Below are positions 1-8,548 of a stretch of 64,000 bases of DNA, in pieces (positions within the stretch are counted from its first letter, which is position 1; the number at the start of each line of letters is the position of its first letter). The DNA is from an uncultured Oscillospiraceae bacterium. GTDB lineage: Bacteria > Bacillota > Clostridia > Oscillospirales > Ruminococcaceae. Both the position numbers and the translations under genes were made by a program. The notes beneath the pieces are model-generated. The model did no database searches, was not told where the DNA came from, and worked only from the letters and a program-made list of their open reading frames with translations. The stretch spans positions 85,554-149,553 of the forward strand of contig UQGL01000003.1 in NCBI GenBank assembly GCA_900540595.1, read 5' to 3'.

Positions 1-1348
1 CCACGATCTGCTTGTGGATATACTCGATCGCGCCGACGTCAAGGCCGCGGGTGGGCTGCACGGCAACGAGCAGCTGCGGGTCCTTATCGACCTCGCGGGC
101 GATGATGGCCTTCTGCTGGTTGCCGCCCGACATACTGCGGGCGATGGTGGCAGGGCCCTGACCACTGCGCACATCGTACTGCTTGATGAGCCGCTCGGCA
201 TAGTCGAGGACGGCCCCCTTCTTAATAAAGCCGTGGTTCTGGAACTCCGGCTGCCAGTAGCGCTGCAGGACCATATTGTCAGCCAGCGTATAGTCCAGCA
301 CCAGACCGTGCTTATGGCGATCCTCGGGAATATGGCTCATGCCGGCCTTGGAGCGCTCACGGATGGGTGCATTCGTGATGTCCCTGCCCTCCAGCCTGAT
401 CGTGCCGCCGGTCGGCTTTTCCAGTCCCGTGATGCCGTAGATCAGCTCGCTCTGGCCGTTGCCGTCAATACCGGCGATGCAGACAATCTCGCCCGCGCGG
501 ACATTGAAGCTGACGCCGCGCACGGCGTTATTCTTGTGTACCTTGCTGGGCACTACGAGGTTCTCCACCTCAAGAATCGGCTTGCCCGGCTCGCTGGGCT
601 TTTTCTCAACGGCGAACTGCACATCGCGGCCGACCATCATCTTGGACAACTCTTCCTTGGTGGTGTCCTTGATGTCTACCGTACCGATATACTTGCCCTT
701 GCGCAGGACGCTGCAGCGGTCGGACACAGCCATGATCTCGTTAAGCTTATGGGTGATGAAGAGGATGCTCTTGCCCTCTGCCTTGAAGCCGCGCATGATC
801 TCCATCAGCTCATCGATCTCCTGCGGGGTCAAAACAGCCGTAGGCTCATCGAAAATCAGAATTTCATTGTCGCGGTAAAGCATTTTCAGGATCTCGACAC
901 GCTGCTGCATGCCGACCGAAATATCGCTGACAAGCGCATCGGGATCGACCTTCAGGCCGTATTTTTCACTCAGCGCCATGACCTTTTTGCGGGCCTCGTC
1001 CTTCTGCAGGAAGCCGTGCTTTGTGTCCTCCACGCCGAGGATGATGTTATCCAGCACGGTGAAGCATTCCACCAGCTTAAAGTGCTGATGCACCATGCCG
1101 ATGCCCAGCGCGTTGGCGTCATTCGGGTTGTTGATCTTGACCTCCTGCCCGTTTTTCTTGATAACACCCTTTTCCGGCTGGTACAGGCCGAACAGCACAC
1201 TCATCAAGGTGGATTTTCCGGCGCCGTTTTCGCCCAACAGGGCATGGATCTCGCCCTTGCGCAGCTGCAGGGTGATATCATCATTTGCTTTGATGCCGGG
1301 GAACTCCTTGGTGATGTGCAGCATTTCGATGACATAATTTTCTGTCAA
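1..1348 (-). CDS. Nucleoside/sugar ABC transporter ATP-binding protein, 3' end outside window
   Basis: Tandem ATPase of an ABC importer of the RbsA/MglA/YufO type, which energises uptake for a BMP-type lipoprotein. The first nucleotide-binding domain has Walker A GENGAGKST, signature ISVGMQQR and Walker B ILIFDEPTAVL. The second has the degenerate P-loop GIDGNGQSE usual for this family and signature MSGGNQQK. About 449 codons are visible, and the family is about 500-510 residues, so only the C-terminal tip is missing. The start is taken as TTG at 1348, about 10 nt after AAAGGGG; an in-frame ATG eight codons later is possible. It lies downstream of the BMP lipoprotein gene behind a terminator, so it probably gets reduced read-through transcription. 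Permease genes should follow outside the window. Confidence 0.92.
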   Translation of the reverse strand, partial: MTENYVIEMLHITKEFPGIKANDDITLQLRKGEIHALLGENGAGKSTLMSVLFGLYQPEKGVIKKNGQEVKINNPNDANALGIGMVHQHFKLVECFTVLDNIILGVEDTKHGFLQKDEARKKVMALSEKYGLKVDPDALVSDISVGMQQRVEILKMLYRDNEILIFDEPTAVLTPQEIDELMEIMRGFKAEGKSILFITHKLNEIMAVSDRCSVLRKGKYIGTVDIKDTTKEELSKMMVGRDVQFAVEKKPSEPGKPILEVENLVVPSKVHKNNAVRGVSFNVRAGEIVCIAGIDGNGQSELIYGITGLEKPTGGTIRLEGRDITNAPIRERSKAGMSHIPEDRHKHGLVLDYTLADNMVLQRYWQPEFQNHGFIKKGAVLDYAERLIKQYDVRSGQGPATIARSMSGGNQQKAIIAREVDKDPQLLVAVQPTRGLDVGAIEYIHKQIV

Positions 1349-1515
1349 CCGTTGCACGCCCCTTTCGATGTGTACAGGCTTGTACACAATTTAGTACTCT
1401 ATATTATACAGAAAATTTCATTTTTGTACAAGAGATTTTGCACAAAAAGTTGTCACATTATGGTCATTCCATCCGCTTTGCCTGTCAAATCGCGGACAGC
1501 CCTGCCCTTATACGC

Positions 1516-1550
1516 AAAAACCGCCCCGTGCGGTAAGGCACGGGGCGGTC
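1516..1550 (-). terminator. Intrinsic terminator after BMP lipoprotein gene
   Basis: A 12-bp GC-rich stem (ACCGCCCCGTGC/GCACGGGGCGGT) with a short loop is followed on the minus strand by TTTTTG. It sits 20 nt after the stop of the lipoprotein gene and before the ATPase gene. This is the usual way to make more binding protein than ATPase. Confidence 0.85.
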
Positions 1551-1571
1551 AAAAGTCATACTTTTAAGCTA

Positions 1572-2705
1572 TCAGCTCTGATAGTCAACAGTTACATTGG
1601 TGACGGCGGGGTGTACATCGACGTCAAAGCTGTCGTCAATGACCAGAGAGCCGTCCACGATGGCAGCATACATAGCGTCGTACTGCTCCTGCGTGAACTT
1701 GGTGAACTTGCTGGTAGACATCGGCAGGCCAACGCAGTTCTCGGCAGCGCCCAGAACGGCCTGCTTGCCGGCGTAGGCATCGGTAAACTTCCAGCCGTTG
1801 TTCAGGGCATCGGTCAGGGCCTCGTTGACAGATTCGGCCAGGCCCTTCATGGCAGAGGTGACAACGGTGTCGAACCGGCCGGACTGGTCAACGTCAACGC
1901 CGATCATCTTGCCGCCGTTGGCCTGAGCAGCAGCGTCGCAGCTCTCGCAGACAGGGCCGCCGCAGGCAAAGACGACCTCGGTACCCTCGGAGTACCAGCC
2001 ATCCATCTTGTTCTTGACCTCATCGGTAGCAGCGAAGCCGCCGGAGTACCAGTACTTGATGTTGACATCCGTAGCACCGATCTCCTTGGCAGCAGCATCA
2101 GCGCCCTGCACGAAGCCGTAGCCGTAACGGATAACAGCGGGAACGGCCATGCCGCCCAGGAAGCCCAGCTCCTTGTAGCCGTCGTAAACAGCGGCGTAGC
2201 CAGCCAGATAACCGGCCTGCTCTTCCTTATAGGTGATCAGCGCGGTGTTGGAGGTAGGCGCCTTGTCGCCCAGATCAGCGGTGGAAACATCCAGCGCGAG
2301 GAACTGAACATCGGGGTACTTGGCCTGAGCCTCAGCGATAGAGGAACCGAACAGGTAGCCGGCAACGACGACGGCCTTAGCGCCATCGTTGACAGCGTTG
2401 TCCATCTGCTCCAGACGAGCAGCGTCGGAGTCCTCGGTGGGGCGGTAGTAGTTGGCGTTCAGGCTGTTGGCACTGCAGAAGTCCTGCACGCCCTGCCAGG
2501 TGTACTGGTTAAAGGACTGGTCATCAATGTTGCCTACATCGGTAACGAAAGCAACATCGGTCTTGCTGCCGGAAGTGGAAGCAGCGGCCTCAGAGGTAGC
2601 CTCCGTCGTGGTGCTGGCCGTGGAGCTTGCGGGGGTAGAACCGCCGCAGGCAGCCAGAGAGAGCGCCATGCTGGCAGCCATTACAAAAGCGAGAAACTTT
2701 TTCAT
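1572..2705 (-). CDS. BMP family nucleoside-binding lipoprotein (PnrA-like)
   Basis: Substrate-binding lipoprotein of a nucleoside ABC importer, 377 residues, anchored outside the cell. It starts MKKFLAFVMAA and has lipobox LAAC with lipidated Cys20, then a Ser/Thr/Ala-rich linker to about residue 50. The BMP/PnrA fold follows, with typical motifs VAFVTDVGNIDDQSFNQ, EEQAGYLAGYAA and a GVDVDQS hinge segment. The start is fixed by TAAGGAG 9 nt upstream. It has its own promoter and leader hairpin, a terminator behind it, and a second BMP paralogue upstream. With cdd and deoD in the same block, purine or pyrimidine nucleosides are the likely ligands; the exact ligand is inference. Confidence 0.93.
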   Translation of the reverse strand: MKKFLAFVMAASMALSLAACGGSTPASSTASTTTEATSEAAASTSGSKTDVAFVTDVGNIDDQSFNQYTWQGVQDFCSANSLNANYYRPTEDSDAARLEQMDNAVNDGAKAVVVAGYLFGSSIAEAQAKYPDVQFLALDVSTADLGDKAPTSNTALITYKEEQAGYLAGYAAVYDGYKELGFLGGMAVPAVIRYGYGFVQGADAAAKEIGATDVNIKYWYSGGFAATDEVKNKMDGWYSEGTEVVFACGGPVCESCDAAAQANGGKMIGVDVDQSGRFDTVVTSAMKGLAESVNEALTDALNNGWKFTDAYAGKQAVLGAAENCVGLPMSTSKFTKFTQEQYDAMYAAIVDGSLVIDDSFDVDVHPAVTNVTVDYQS

Positions 2706-2739
2706 GGTTTTAATCTCCTTAGGTTGATTTTCAGTTGTC

Positions 2740-2760
2740 CGGCAGGGCGGTTCCCTGCCG
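2740..2760 (-). promoter_or_regulatory. 5'-UTR hairpin of BMP gene 1
   Basis: Perfect 8-bp stem CGGCAGGG/CCCTGCCG with a 5-nt loop. It lies 34 nt upstream of the start codon and has no T-run, so it is not a terminator. A similar hairpin lies at the same distance before the second BMP gene (4057-4078). It probably stabilises the mRNA or controls translation. Confidence 0.6.
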
Positions 2761-2770
2761 TAATAAGTTC

Positions 2771-2799
2771 AGTATACCGCATTTGAGGCGGTTATTCAA
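2771..2799 (-). promoter_or_regulatory. Sigma-A type promoter for BMP gene 1
   Basis: -35 TTGAAT (2794-2799) and -10 TATACT (2771-2776) are separated by 17 nt on the minus strand. They lie in the 152-nt gap between the two BMP genes. Confidence 0.75.
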
Positions 2800-2857
2800 T
2801 GACAAAATGCTAAACAAAACATTACAAAAGCATAACAAAGCCGCTGTGCGGGCTGTG

Positions 2858-4021
2858 TCAGCGCAGGCGGGTCAGTGTGACATTGGGGGTGTCGGGCAGC
2901 GTATCAAGGTCAGAGTAGGTGTCCACCCGCAGCGCGCTGGTGCGCAGCTTTTCATACAGCTTGCGGTAACTTTCCTGACTGAAGTTGTCCAGCCGCCACT
3001 GGCTGCCGGCCTGCAGCGCCACCTCGCCGTTGGTAAAGCCTGTCTTCTCGGTCTGGCCGGCGCTCTGGGCATCCCAGGTGCCCTGCGCAAAGAAGGTGTA
3101 CAGCTCGCGCTGCACCGCCGCATTGTAGCATTTAACGGCGCTGGCAAGGATACGGTCGCCCTGATCGGTGCGGTCGCAGTCTGTCGTGATTGCCTTGGCA
3201 CCGGTCTGGTTGACAGCGTTGGCAACGCCTGTATAGAGGTCACCGCCGCTGACCATGATCAGCGTTGTTCCGTTATTATACCAGTCGATCATCCGCTGGG
3301 TGATGGCATCATTGACCGTATCCGTGTCGGTGAACCATGTCTGCAGGCTCACGCGCTCACCCTGCTGCTCGGCAGCGGCCTCTGCGCCCTGCAAAAAGCC
3401 GGTGGCGTAGCGCACAATGCCGGGGACCTCCCGCGTACCGACAAAGCCCAGCGCGGTATACCCTTCGGTCACAGCGGCATAGCCCGCAAGATAGCCCGCC
3501 TGCTCCTCCTGAAAGAGAACACAGTGGACCAGATTGGCCGTTTTGTAGGCGCTGTAGTCGTCATTATGGGGCTCATCGTCAAACAGCAGGTAATGCACAT
3601 CCGGGTAGTTTTCCTGAATGCGGTAGAGCGCCTGACCCATGACCTCGCCGCGGCAGACCACAAGCTTTGCACCGCTCTCGGCCGCAGCGCGCAGGGCCGC
3701 CTCGGCATCATCGGCGGTGCTGCCCGCCGCCGTCTGGCTTACGGCCGTGTAATGGTAGGTATTGGCAAAGGTCTGTACGCCCTGCCACAGCATGGCATCC
3801 TCGCCGCTGTCCGTGCCGCCGGGGCCGGTCACCAGCGCGATGGTCTGCCCGCCCGGCAGCACCTGTGTCGGGTCCTCCGGCTCATAGACAAAGGTGGCGT
3901 CATCGGTCGGGGCGGTCACGACATGCACCACCTGTGCTTCGGCGATGGCTTCTCTGCCCTTGCAGGCAGTCAGGCCTGCCAGCAGGGTCAGCGTCAGGAA
4001 CAATGCTAAGAACTTCTTCAT
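2858..4021 (-). CDS. Second BMP family lipoprotein
   Basis: Divergent paralogue of the neighbouring BMP lipoprotein, 387 residues. It has signal peptide MKKFLALFLTLTLLAGLTAC and a lipidated Cys20. The BMP core is recognisable (IALVTGPGGTDSG, EEQAGYLAGYAAVTEGY, GFVGTREVPGIVRYATGF). The start at 4021 is chosen because AAGGAG and the signal peptide fit; 29 extra in-frame codons upstream do not look like a secretion signal. It follows cdd by 64 nt and precedes BMP gene 1. The N-terminal half is less like standard PnrA proteins than gene 1, so ligand or role may differ (another nucleoside, or a sensor). Confidence 0.88.
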   Translation of the reverse strand: MKKFLALFLTLTLLAGLTACKGREAIAEAQVVHVVTAPTDDATFVYEPEDPTQVLPGGQTIALVTGPGGTDSGEDAMLWQGVQTFANTYHYTAVSQTAAGSTADDAEAALRAAAESGAKLVVCRGEVMGQALYRIQENYPDVHYLLFDDEPHNDDYSAYKTANLVHCVLFQEEQAGYLAGYAAVTEGYTALGFVGTREVPGIVRYATGFLQGAEAAAEQQGERVSLQTWFTDTDTVNDAITQRMIDWYNNGTTLIMVSGGDLYTGVANAVNQTGAKAITTDCDRTDQGDRILASAVKCYNAAVQRELYTFFAQGTWDAQSAGQTEKTGFTNGEVALQAGSQWRLDNFSQESYRKLYEKLRTSALRVDTYSDLDTLPDTPNVTLTRLR

Positions 4022-4056
4022 GGGTACGGGAAAATCTCCTTGGTATTCGTTTCTTT

Positions 4057-4078
4057 GCAGGGGCATGGTTTCCCTGCC
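4057..4078 (-). promoter_or_regulatory. 5'-UTR hairpin of BMP gene 2
   Basis: Short stem GCAGGG/CCCTGC lying 35 nt upstream of the BMP2 start. Sequence and spacing match the hairpin before BMP1, which suggests the leader was duplicated with the gene. Confidence 0.5.
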
Positions 4079-4085
4079 TTTGGGG

Positions 4086-4505
4086 TCATTCCAGATTGGC
4101 CGGGCCAAAGCCGTAGGGCAGCAGCTCTCCGAGGGTCGTCACGATGTAATCCTCCTCGCTTTTGGCCATGATTACAGTCAGCCCGGGGCCGCCGAACTCA
4201 TAGAGTGCCTGACGGCAGACGCCGCAGGGGCCGGTGACAAGGGTGTTCTTCTCCCCCGCCTTGCTGCCCACAATGGCGATAGCGTCAAACTCGCGCACAC
4301 CCTCGCTGACGGCCTTGAACAGCGCCGTGCGCTCGGCGCAGTTCGTAGCGGTATAGCCTGCGTTCTCGATGTTGCAGCCCTTGAACACGCGGCCGTCCTT
4401 GGCCCGCAGTGCCGCCCCCACATGGAAGCGGGAATACGGCGCATAGGCAAACCCCTGCCCTTCAAACGCAGCGCGGATCAGGGTCCGGATCTCAGCTTTT
4501 TCCAT
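4086..4505 (-). CDS. cdd: Cytidine deaminase
   Basis: Converts cytidine and deoxycytidine to uridine and deoxyuridine in the cytoplasm. At 139 residues it is the normal length of the small tetrameric enzyme. The zinc and catalytic motifs are present: CNIENA, NCAERTA with the catalytic Glu, and PCGVCRQ with two zinc cysteines. It starts 2 nt after the deoD stop and is clearly translated from the same message. Together with deoD and the BMP/ABC genes it forms a nucleoside uptake and breakdown operon. Confidence 0.96.
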   Translation of the reverse strand: MEKAEIRTLIRAAFEGQGFAYAPYSRFHVGAALRAKDGRVFKGCNIENAGYTATNCAERTALFKAVSEGVREFDAIAIVGSKAGEKNTLVTGPCGVCRQALYEFGGPGLTVIMAKSEEDYIVTTLGELLPYGFGPANLE

Positions 4506-4507
4506 GC

Positions 4508-5239
4508 TTACTTCTCCAAAAAGGCATCCACGCCGAGCGCGACCTGCATCATGGCAGTAAAGCTGGTCTGGCGCTGCTCGGCGGTCGTGATTTCCGGCGA
4601 GACAAAGCTGTCCGAGATGGTCAGCAGACAGGCTGCCCGCTTGCCCAGCACCTTTGCATTGTGGAAAAGGGCGAAGCTCTCCATCTCAACAGCCAGACAG
4701 CCCTTTTCATCGCGCAGGCGCTCCCAGTAGGTCGGCTTGGCGTCGCTGGGCTGGCGGTAGAACACATCGGAGGAATGGATATTGCCCTCGATCAGGGGGA
4801 CACCTGCCGCGGCAGCGCTGCGGCGCAGGGCGTTGTTCAGCGCGGCGCTGGGGGTCTGGATGTCGTCTGTATCGCCGCTCTGGGTCACAGCATAGTTGCT
4901 CTCGGAATACGCGCCGGTGGCCAGCACGACATCAAACAGCTTGGCCTTGTCGGTATACGAGCCGGCAGAGCCGATGCGGATGATGTTCTCCACACCGTAC
5001 TGACTGTACAGCTCATAGGAATAGATACCGATGGACGGCATGCCCATGCCGCTGCCCATAACGCTGATGGGGCGGCCCTGATAGCTGCCGGTGTAGCCGA
5101 GCATACCGCGTACATCGGTGACGAGGCGGACATCCTCCAGAAAGGTCTCCGCGATGAACTTTGCGCGCAGCGGATCGCCGGGCATCAGAACGGTCTTGGC
5201 GAAATCGCCCTTTTCCGCGCGGTTATGAGGGGTAGACAT
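4508..5239 (-). CDS. deoD: Purine-nucleoside phosphorylase, DeoD type
   Basis: Phosphorolysis of purine (deoxy)nucleosides to base and (deoxy)ribose 1-phosphate. It has 243 residues, typical of the hexameric DeoD family. Visible motifs are VLMPGDPLRAKFIAE (phosphate site), GMGMPSIGIYSYEL, RIGSAGS, VEMESFALF (ribose site) and SDSF with the catalytic Asp. The start at ATG 5239 follows AAAGGAG. It is the first gene of the leftward operon and divergent from the radical SAM gene. Confidence 0.95.
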   Translation of the reverse strand: MSTPHNRAEKGDFAKTVLMPGDPLRAKFIAETFLEDVRLVTDVRGMLGYTGSYQGRPISVMGSGMGMPSIGIYSYELYSQYGVENIIRIGSAGSYTDKAKLFDVVLATGAYSESNYAVTQSGDTDDIQTPSAALNNALRRSAAAAGVPLIEGNIHSSDVFYRQPSDAKPTYWERLRDEKGCLAVEMESFALFHNAKVLGKRAACLLTISDSFVSPEITTAEQRQTSFTAMMQVALGVDAFLEK

Positions 5240-5277
5240 AAAAGCACACTCCTTTATTTTGTGATATTGGTAGATAT

Positions 5278-5308
5278 AGTATACCACACTTTCCCGGTTT
5301 GTGGTAAA
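5278..5308 (-). promoter_or_regulatory. Probable promoter of the deoD-cdd-BMP operon
   Basis: A good -10 TATACT (5278-5283) lies about 40 nt upstream of the deoD start. The best -35 match, TTTACC (5303-5308), gives a long 19-nt spacer, so an activator or another -35 is possible. Confidence 0.45.
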
Positions 5309-5344
5309 CTTATAGAAAAGTTTTTTGTGAAAGAGGTTTTTGCC

Positions 5345-6259
5345 ATGCAGCTGCCGCACCACTGTACCCTTTGCCCCCGGGCCTGCGGGGCCGACCGCGC
5401 CGCAGGGCAGCGGGGCTTCTGCGGGGCCGACGATACCCTGCGGGTGGCACGCGCCGCCCTGCACCACTGGGAGGAGCCCTGCCTGAGCGGCGACCCCGAT
5501 GCCGCCACCGGGAGCGGCACGGTGTTTTTCAGCGGCTGCACCCTGCGGTGCTGCTACTGCCAGAACTACCCCATCAGTCAGGGTGAGGTGGGCAAGGCGA
5601 TCACCGCCGAGCGGCTGGCCGATATTTTTATGCAGCTGCAAAACGGCGGAGCCAAAAATCTGAATCTGGTCACGGCGTCCCACTATCTGCCCTGGGTGAC
5701 AGAGGCACTGGATGCTGCCAGAGCGGCGGGCTTTGCCCTGCCTGTTGTCTACAACACCGGCGGCTATGAAACCGTTGAGGCTGTCCGCGCACTGGCCGGG
5801 TATGTGGACATCTGGCTTACCGACTATAAGTATTGCGACAGCACGCTGGCGGCGCAGCTTTCCTGCGCGCAGGATTACCCCGCCGTGGCAGATGCCGCCC
5901 TGCGCGAGATGCTTGTGCAGACCGGCGCGCCGATCTATGATGCAGACGGCTACCTGCAGCGGGGCGTCATCGTGCGGCATCTGGCCCTGCCCGGCCATGT
6001 AGCGGACAGCCGCGCGGTACTGCAGCGGCTGGCAGCACTGCGGGCAGAGACCGGTGTGGAATTTATCCCGAGCCTGATGAGCCAGTTCACACCTTTTTAT
6101 AAGGCGGCCGAGCACGGCTTAGGGCGGCGCATCACGACCTATGAGTACCGGCAAGTCATTGATGAGGCCGTCCGGCTGGGGCTGACCGATGGCTACATGC
6201 AGGAAAAGAGCAGCGCCCGGGAGGAGTACACCCCGCCGTTTGATCTGGAAGGGGTATAG
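5345..6259 (+). CDS. Radical SAM protein, PflA-like
   Basis: Radical S-adenosylmethionine enzyme of the pyruvate formate-lyase-activase-like family, 304 residues. The 4Fe-4S/SAM motif CTLRCCYC gives CX3CX2C at Cys65, Cys69 and Cys72. An N-terminal cysteine cluster (CTLCPRAC...GFC, residues 7-26) is typical of the group with an extra Fe-S or zinc site. Later motifs are YNTGGYE and DIWLTDYKY. The start is ATG 5345 after AGAGG; the open frame upstream lies antisense to deoD. No glycyl-radical enzyme is next to it, so it may not be a true PFL activase; the substrate is unknown. It is 8 nt from the next gene and likely cotranscribed. Confidence 0.85.
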   Translation: MQLPHHCTLCPRACGADRAAGQRGFCGADDTLRVARAALHHWEEPCLSGDPDAATGSGTVFFSGCTLRCCYCQNYPISQGEVGKAITAERLADIFMQLQNGGAKNLNLVTASHYLPWVTEALDAARAAGFALPVVYNTGGYETVEAVRALAGYVDIWLTDYKYCDSTLAAQLSCAQDYPAVADAALREMLVQTGAPIYDADGYLQRGVIVRHLALPGHVADSRAVLQRLAALRAETGVEFIPSLMSQFTPFYKAAEHGLGRRITTYEYRQVIDEAVRLGLTDGYMQEKSSAREEYTPPFDLEGV

Positions 6260-6267
6260 GGCTCATC

Positions 6268-8145
6268 ATGATCGTATCCGTTTGCTATCTGCTCCTGTTT
6301 CTCTTTGTCGGTCTGCTGCTGGCGCGCCGGGCCGTGCCGGACGCAGACAGCGCCGTCCTCCTTCCGCTGGGGTGCGGGCTTGGGGTATCCCTGCTGGCGG
6401 TGCTGCCCGCCCTGTTTGCCCTGCCGTTCGGCTTTACCCTGCCGGCCGCCGGGCTGGCGGGTGCCGCTGCAGCGGTGCTGGGCGGGGTGCTGCTGCGGTG
6501 CGGCACACGGCTGCATGGGACCGCGAAGGACCCCGACTGCGGGGCAAGCTGGGCCTGTCTGCTGCCGGTGGCCGCCGTGACGCTGTTTCTGCTGCATACC
6601 CATGTGCTGCACATGGTAAATGGCACCCTCCACACCGGGCAGAGCTGCTACGGCGATATGCCGATGCATCTGGGGTTTATCCGCTATATTGCGCAGAGCG
6701 GTGAATTTCCGCCGCGCTATCCCCTGTTGGGCGGCGCACACCGGTTTGGCTACCCGTTCCTCTGCGAAACGGTCTCCAGCGTCTTTCTTCTGCTGGGGGC
6801 GGATCTGCGCACCGCCTACCTGCTGCCGATGCTGCCCGCCTTTCTCTCGGTGTACGGCATGCTCTGGCAGCTGGCCCGCCGCGTGACGGGCAGCGCTGCC
6901 AAAGCAAGCCTTGCGTTCTATCTGTTTTTTATGGGCAGTGGGTTCGGGTTTGTGTATTTTCTCGGCTCCGCCGCGGATTTTGCGGGCATCTTCACCGGTT
7001 TTTACACAACGCCGACCAATTTTGTTGAGAAGAACATCGTCTGGGTCAACCCCATCGCAGATCTGCTGATCCCGCAGCGCGCCACCCTCTTTGGCTGGTG
7101 CGTGCTGCTGCCCGCCCTGTATCTGCTGTGGCGGTTCTGCTATGAGGGCGAACGCCGCCTCTGGCTTTGGCTGGCTTTGCTGGTGCTGCCTCTGCCGCTT
7201 TTGCACACGCACAGCGCACTGGCGCTGGTACTGCTCTGTCTGGTGAGCGGGCTTTACACATTGACACAGGGCGCACGCAAAGAGACGCTGCTGCCTTGGC
7301 TGGGGCTGGCCGCCGTCTGCGGCGCGGCATGGCTTTTCCAGATGCTGCCGACCGTGCTGGCGCAAAGTCTGGACGGTCAGCAGATGCTGCGGCTGCACTT
7401 CAACTGGATCAACGGCCAGAATGACGGCACCCTGAAGGACAGCTATCTCTGGTTCTACATCAAAAACATCGGCCTTGTGTATCTTCTGTTGATTCCGGCG
7501 TTTGTACATGCCAAACCAAAGCAGCGGTGGCTGTACGGCGGCGGGCTGGCGATTTTAGCGCTGGCGGAGCTCGTTGTATTCCAGCCCAACAATTATGACA
7601 ACAACAAGCTGCTGTATGTCTGGCATATGCTGGGATGTGTTCTGGCAGCCCAGCTGCTGGCCGACCTGTTTGCAAAGGTGCGCGCCCTGCCCTGGCGGGC
7701 GCTGGGGCTGGCGCTCTGCTGCTTTGCGGCGATGTTCGGCAGCGTGCTGACCCTTGGGCGGGAGGCATTGAGCGACTATCAGCAGTGGAGCGCCGATGAC
7801 ATTGCACTGGCAGCGTATATTGACGAGAACACCGAGAGCGATGCGCTGTTTTTGACCAGCGACAGCCACCTGACGCCGGTGTTTGCACTGGCGGGGCGGC
7901 AGATCCTGTGCGGGTCGGGCAGCTATGTCTACTACCACGGCATGGACTACACCGATGAATACAACGCCATGCGCACCCTGTATGAAACGCCCGACACTGT
8001 CACCCTGCAGATCTGGGGCGTACAGTACGCCGTGTTCGATTCCTCCGTCTACAGCCGCTTTGCCGATGCCAACGAGGAATGGTATGCGCAGCGGTACCCC
8101 CTGTGGTACGAAAACAGCGGCTGCCGGGTGTATAAGATTCACTAA
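6268..8145 (+). CDS. Large multi-pass membrane protein, GT-C glycosyltransferase-like
   Basis: A 625-residue integral membrane protein with many hydrophobic helices from residue 1 to about 490, followed by a soluble C-terminal part of about 110 residues. An extracytoplasmic loop around residues 115-150 has an acidic motif (CYGDMPMHLGFIRY) in the position where GT-C glycosyltransferases carry their catalytic acid. The C-terminal part looks like the soluble end of such enzymes (TSDSHLTPVFALAGR, VYYHGMDYTDEY). A role in glycosylating a lipid-linked or wall polymer is inference. It follows the radical SAM gene by 8 nt. Confidence 0.65.
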   Translation: MIVSVCYLLLFLFVGLLLARRAVPDADSAVLLPLGCGLGVSLLAVLPALFALPFGFTLPAAGLAGAAAAVLGGVLLRCGTRLHGTAKDPDCGASWACLLPVAAVTLFLLHTHVLHMVNGTLHTGQSCYGDMPMHLGFIRYIAQSGEFPPRYPLLGGAHRFGYPFLCETVSSVFLLLGADLRTAYLLPMLPAFLSVYGMLWQLARRVTGSAAKASLAFYLFFMGSGFGFVYFLGSAADFAGIFTGFYTTPTNFVEKNIVWVNPIADLLIPQRATLFGWCVLLPALYLLWRFCYEGERRLWLWLALLVLPLPLLHTHSALALVLLCLVSGLYTLTQGARKETLLPWLGLAAVCGAAWLFQMLPTVLAQSLDGQQMLRLHFNWINGQNDGTLKDSYLWFYIKNIGLVYLLLIPAFVHAKPKQRWLYGGGLAILALAELVVFQPNNYDNNKLLYVWHMLGCVLAAQLLADLFAKVRALPWRALGLALCCFAAMFGSVLTLGREALSDYQQWSADDIALAAYIDENTESDALFLTSDSHLTPVFALAGRQILCGSGSYVYYHGMDYTDEYNAMRTLYETPDTVTLQIWGVQYAVFDSSVYSRFADANEEWYAQRYPLWYENSGCRVYKIH

Positions 8146-8238
8146 GCCCCTTCTATTTTATAGCCCATTTTTTCCGGCATATCGGCGCACTTTTTCACAT
8201 AGGATTTGACAGAAAATTCTATGCGAGGAGGTCAGGCT

Positions 8239-8514
8239 ATGAAGGGCGACCCTGAGGAGCGCGCTGCTGCGGTGGGGCGGTATATTGTGCAGAGCGGCGC
8301 GACCGTGCGGGCGGCGGCAGCCGTGTTCGGCGTAAGCAAATCCACGATCTGGAAGGACCAGCACCGCCTGCGCCGCCAGAATCCCGGCCTTTGGGCCGAG
8401 GTACAGGCTGTTGTGCAGAAAAACAAGGCCGAGCGTCATCTGCGCGGCGGCGAGGCCACCCGCCGCAAATATTTGCGGCGATCATCTTGCACAGGCCCGC
8501 ACAGCACAGTATAA
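8239..8514 (+). CDS. spoIIID: Sporulation transcription factor SpoIIID
   Basis: Small DNA-binding regulator of mother-cell genes, 91 residues. It aligns over its length with Bacillus SpoIIID: VGRYIVQSGATVRAAAAVFG, then helix-turn-helix VSKSTIWKD and the C-terminal hallmark HLRGGEATRRKY. The start is ATG 8239 after a strong AGGAGG; an upstream in-frame start would lack a ribosome site. It is evidence that the lineage is or was spore-forming. Its usual neighbours (mreB or spoIIQ) are not here. Confidence 0.93.
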   Translation: MKGDPEERAAAVGRYIVQSGATVRAAAAVFGVSKSTIWKDQHRLRRQNPGLWAEVQAVVQKNKAERHLRGGEATRRKYLRRSSCTGPHSTV

Positions 8515-8548
8515 TAAAGAAAAGAACAATCAAAAGGACGGTGCATCT

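Noticed and set aside
14..1567. Long open frame on the plus strand opposite the ABC ATPase
   Set aside because: It lacks a ribosome site and any known motif. The minus strand encodes a textbook ABC ATPase with Walker and signature motifs, so this is an antisense shadow caused by GC-rich codon use.
2735..4009. Plus-strand open frame of about 424 codons opposite the second BMP gene
   Set aside because: The minus strand has a signal peptide, lipobox and BMP motifs; the plus-strand product has no domain and no start signal.
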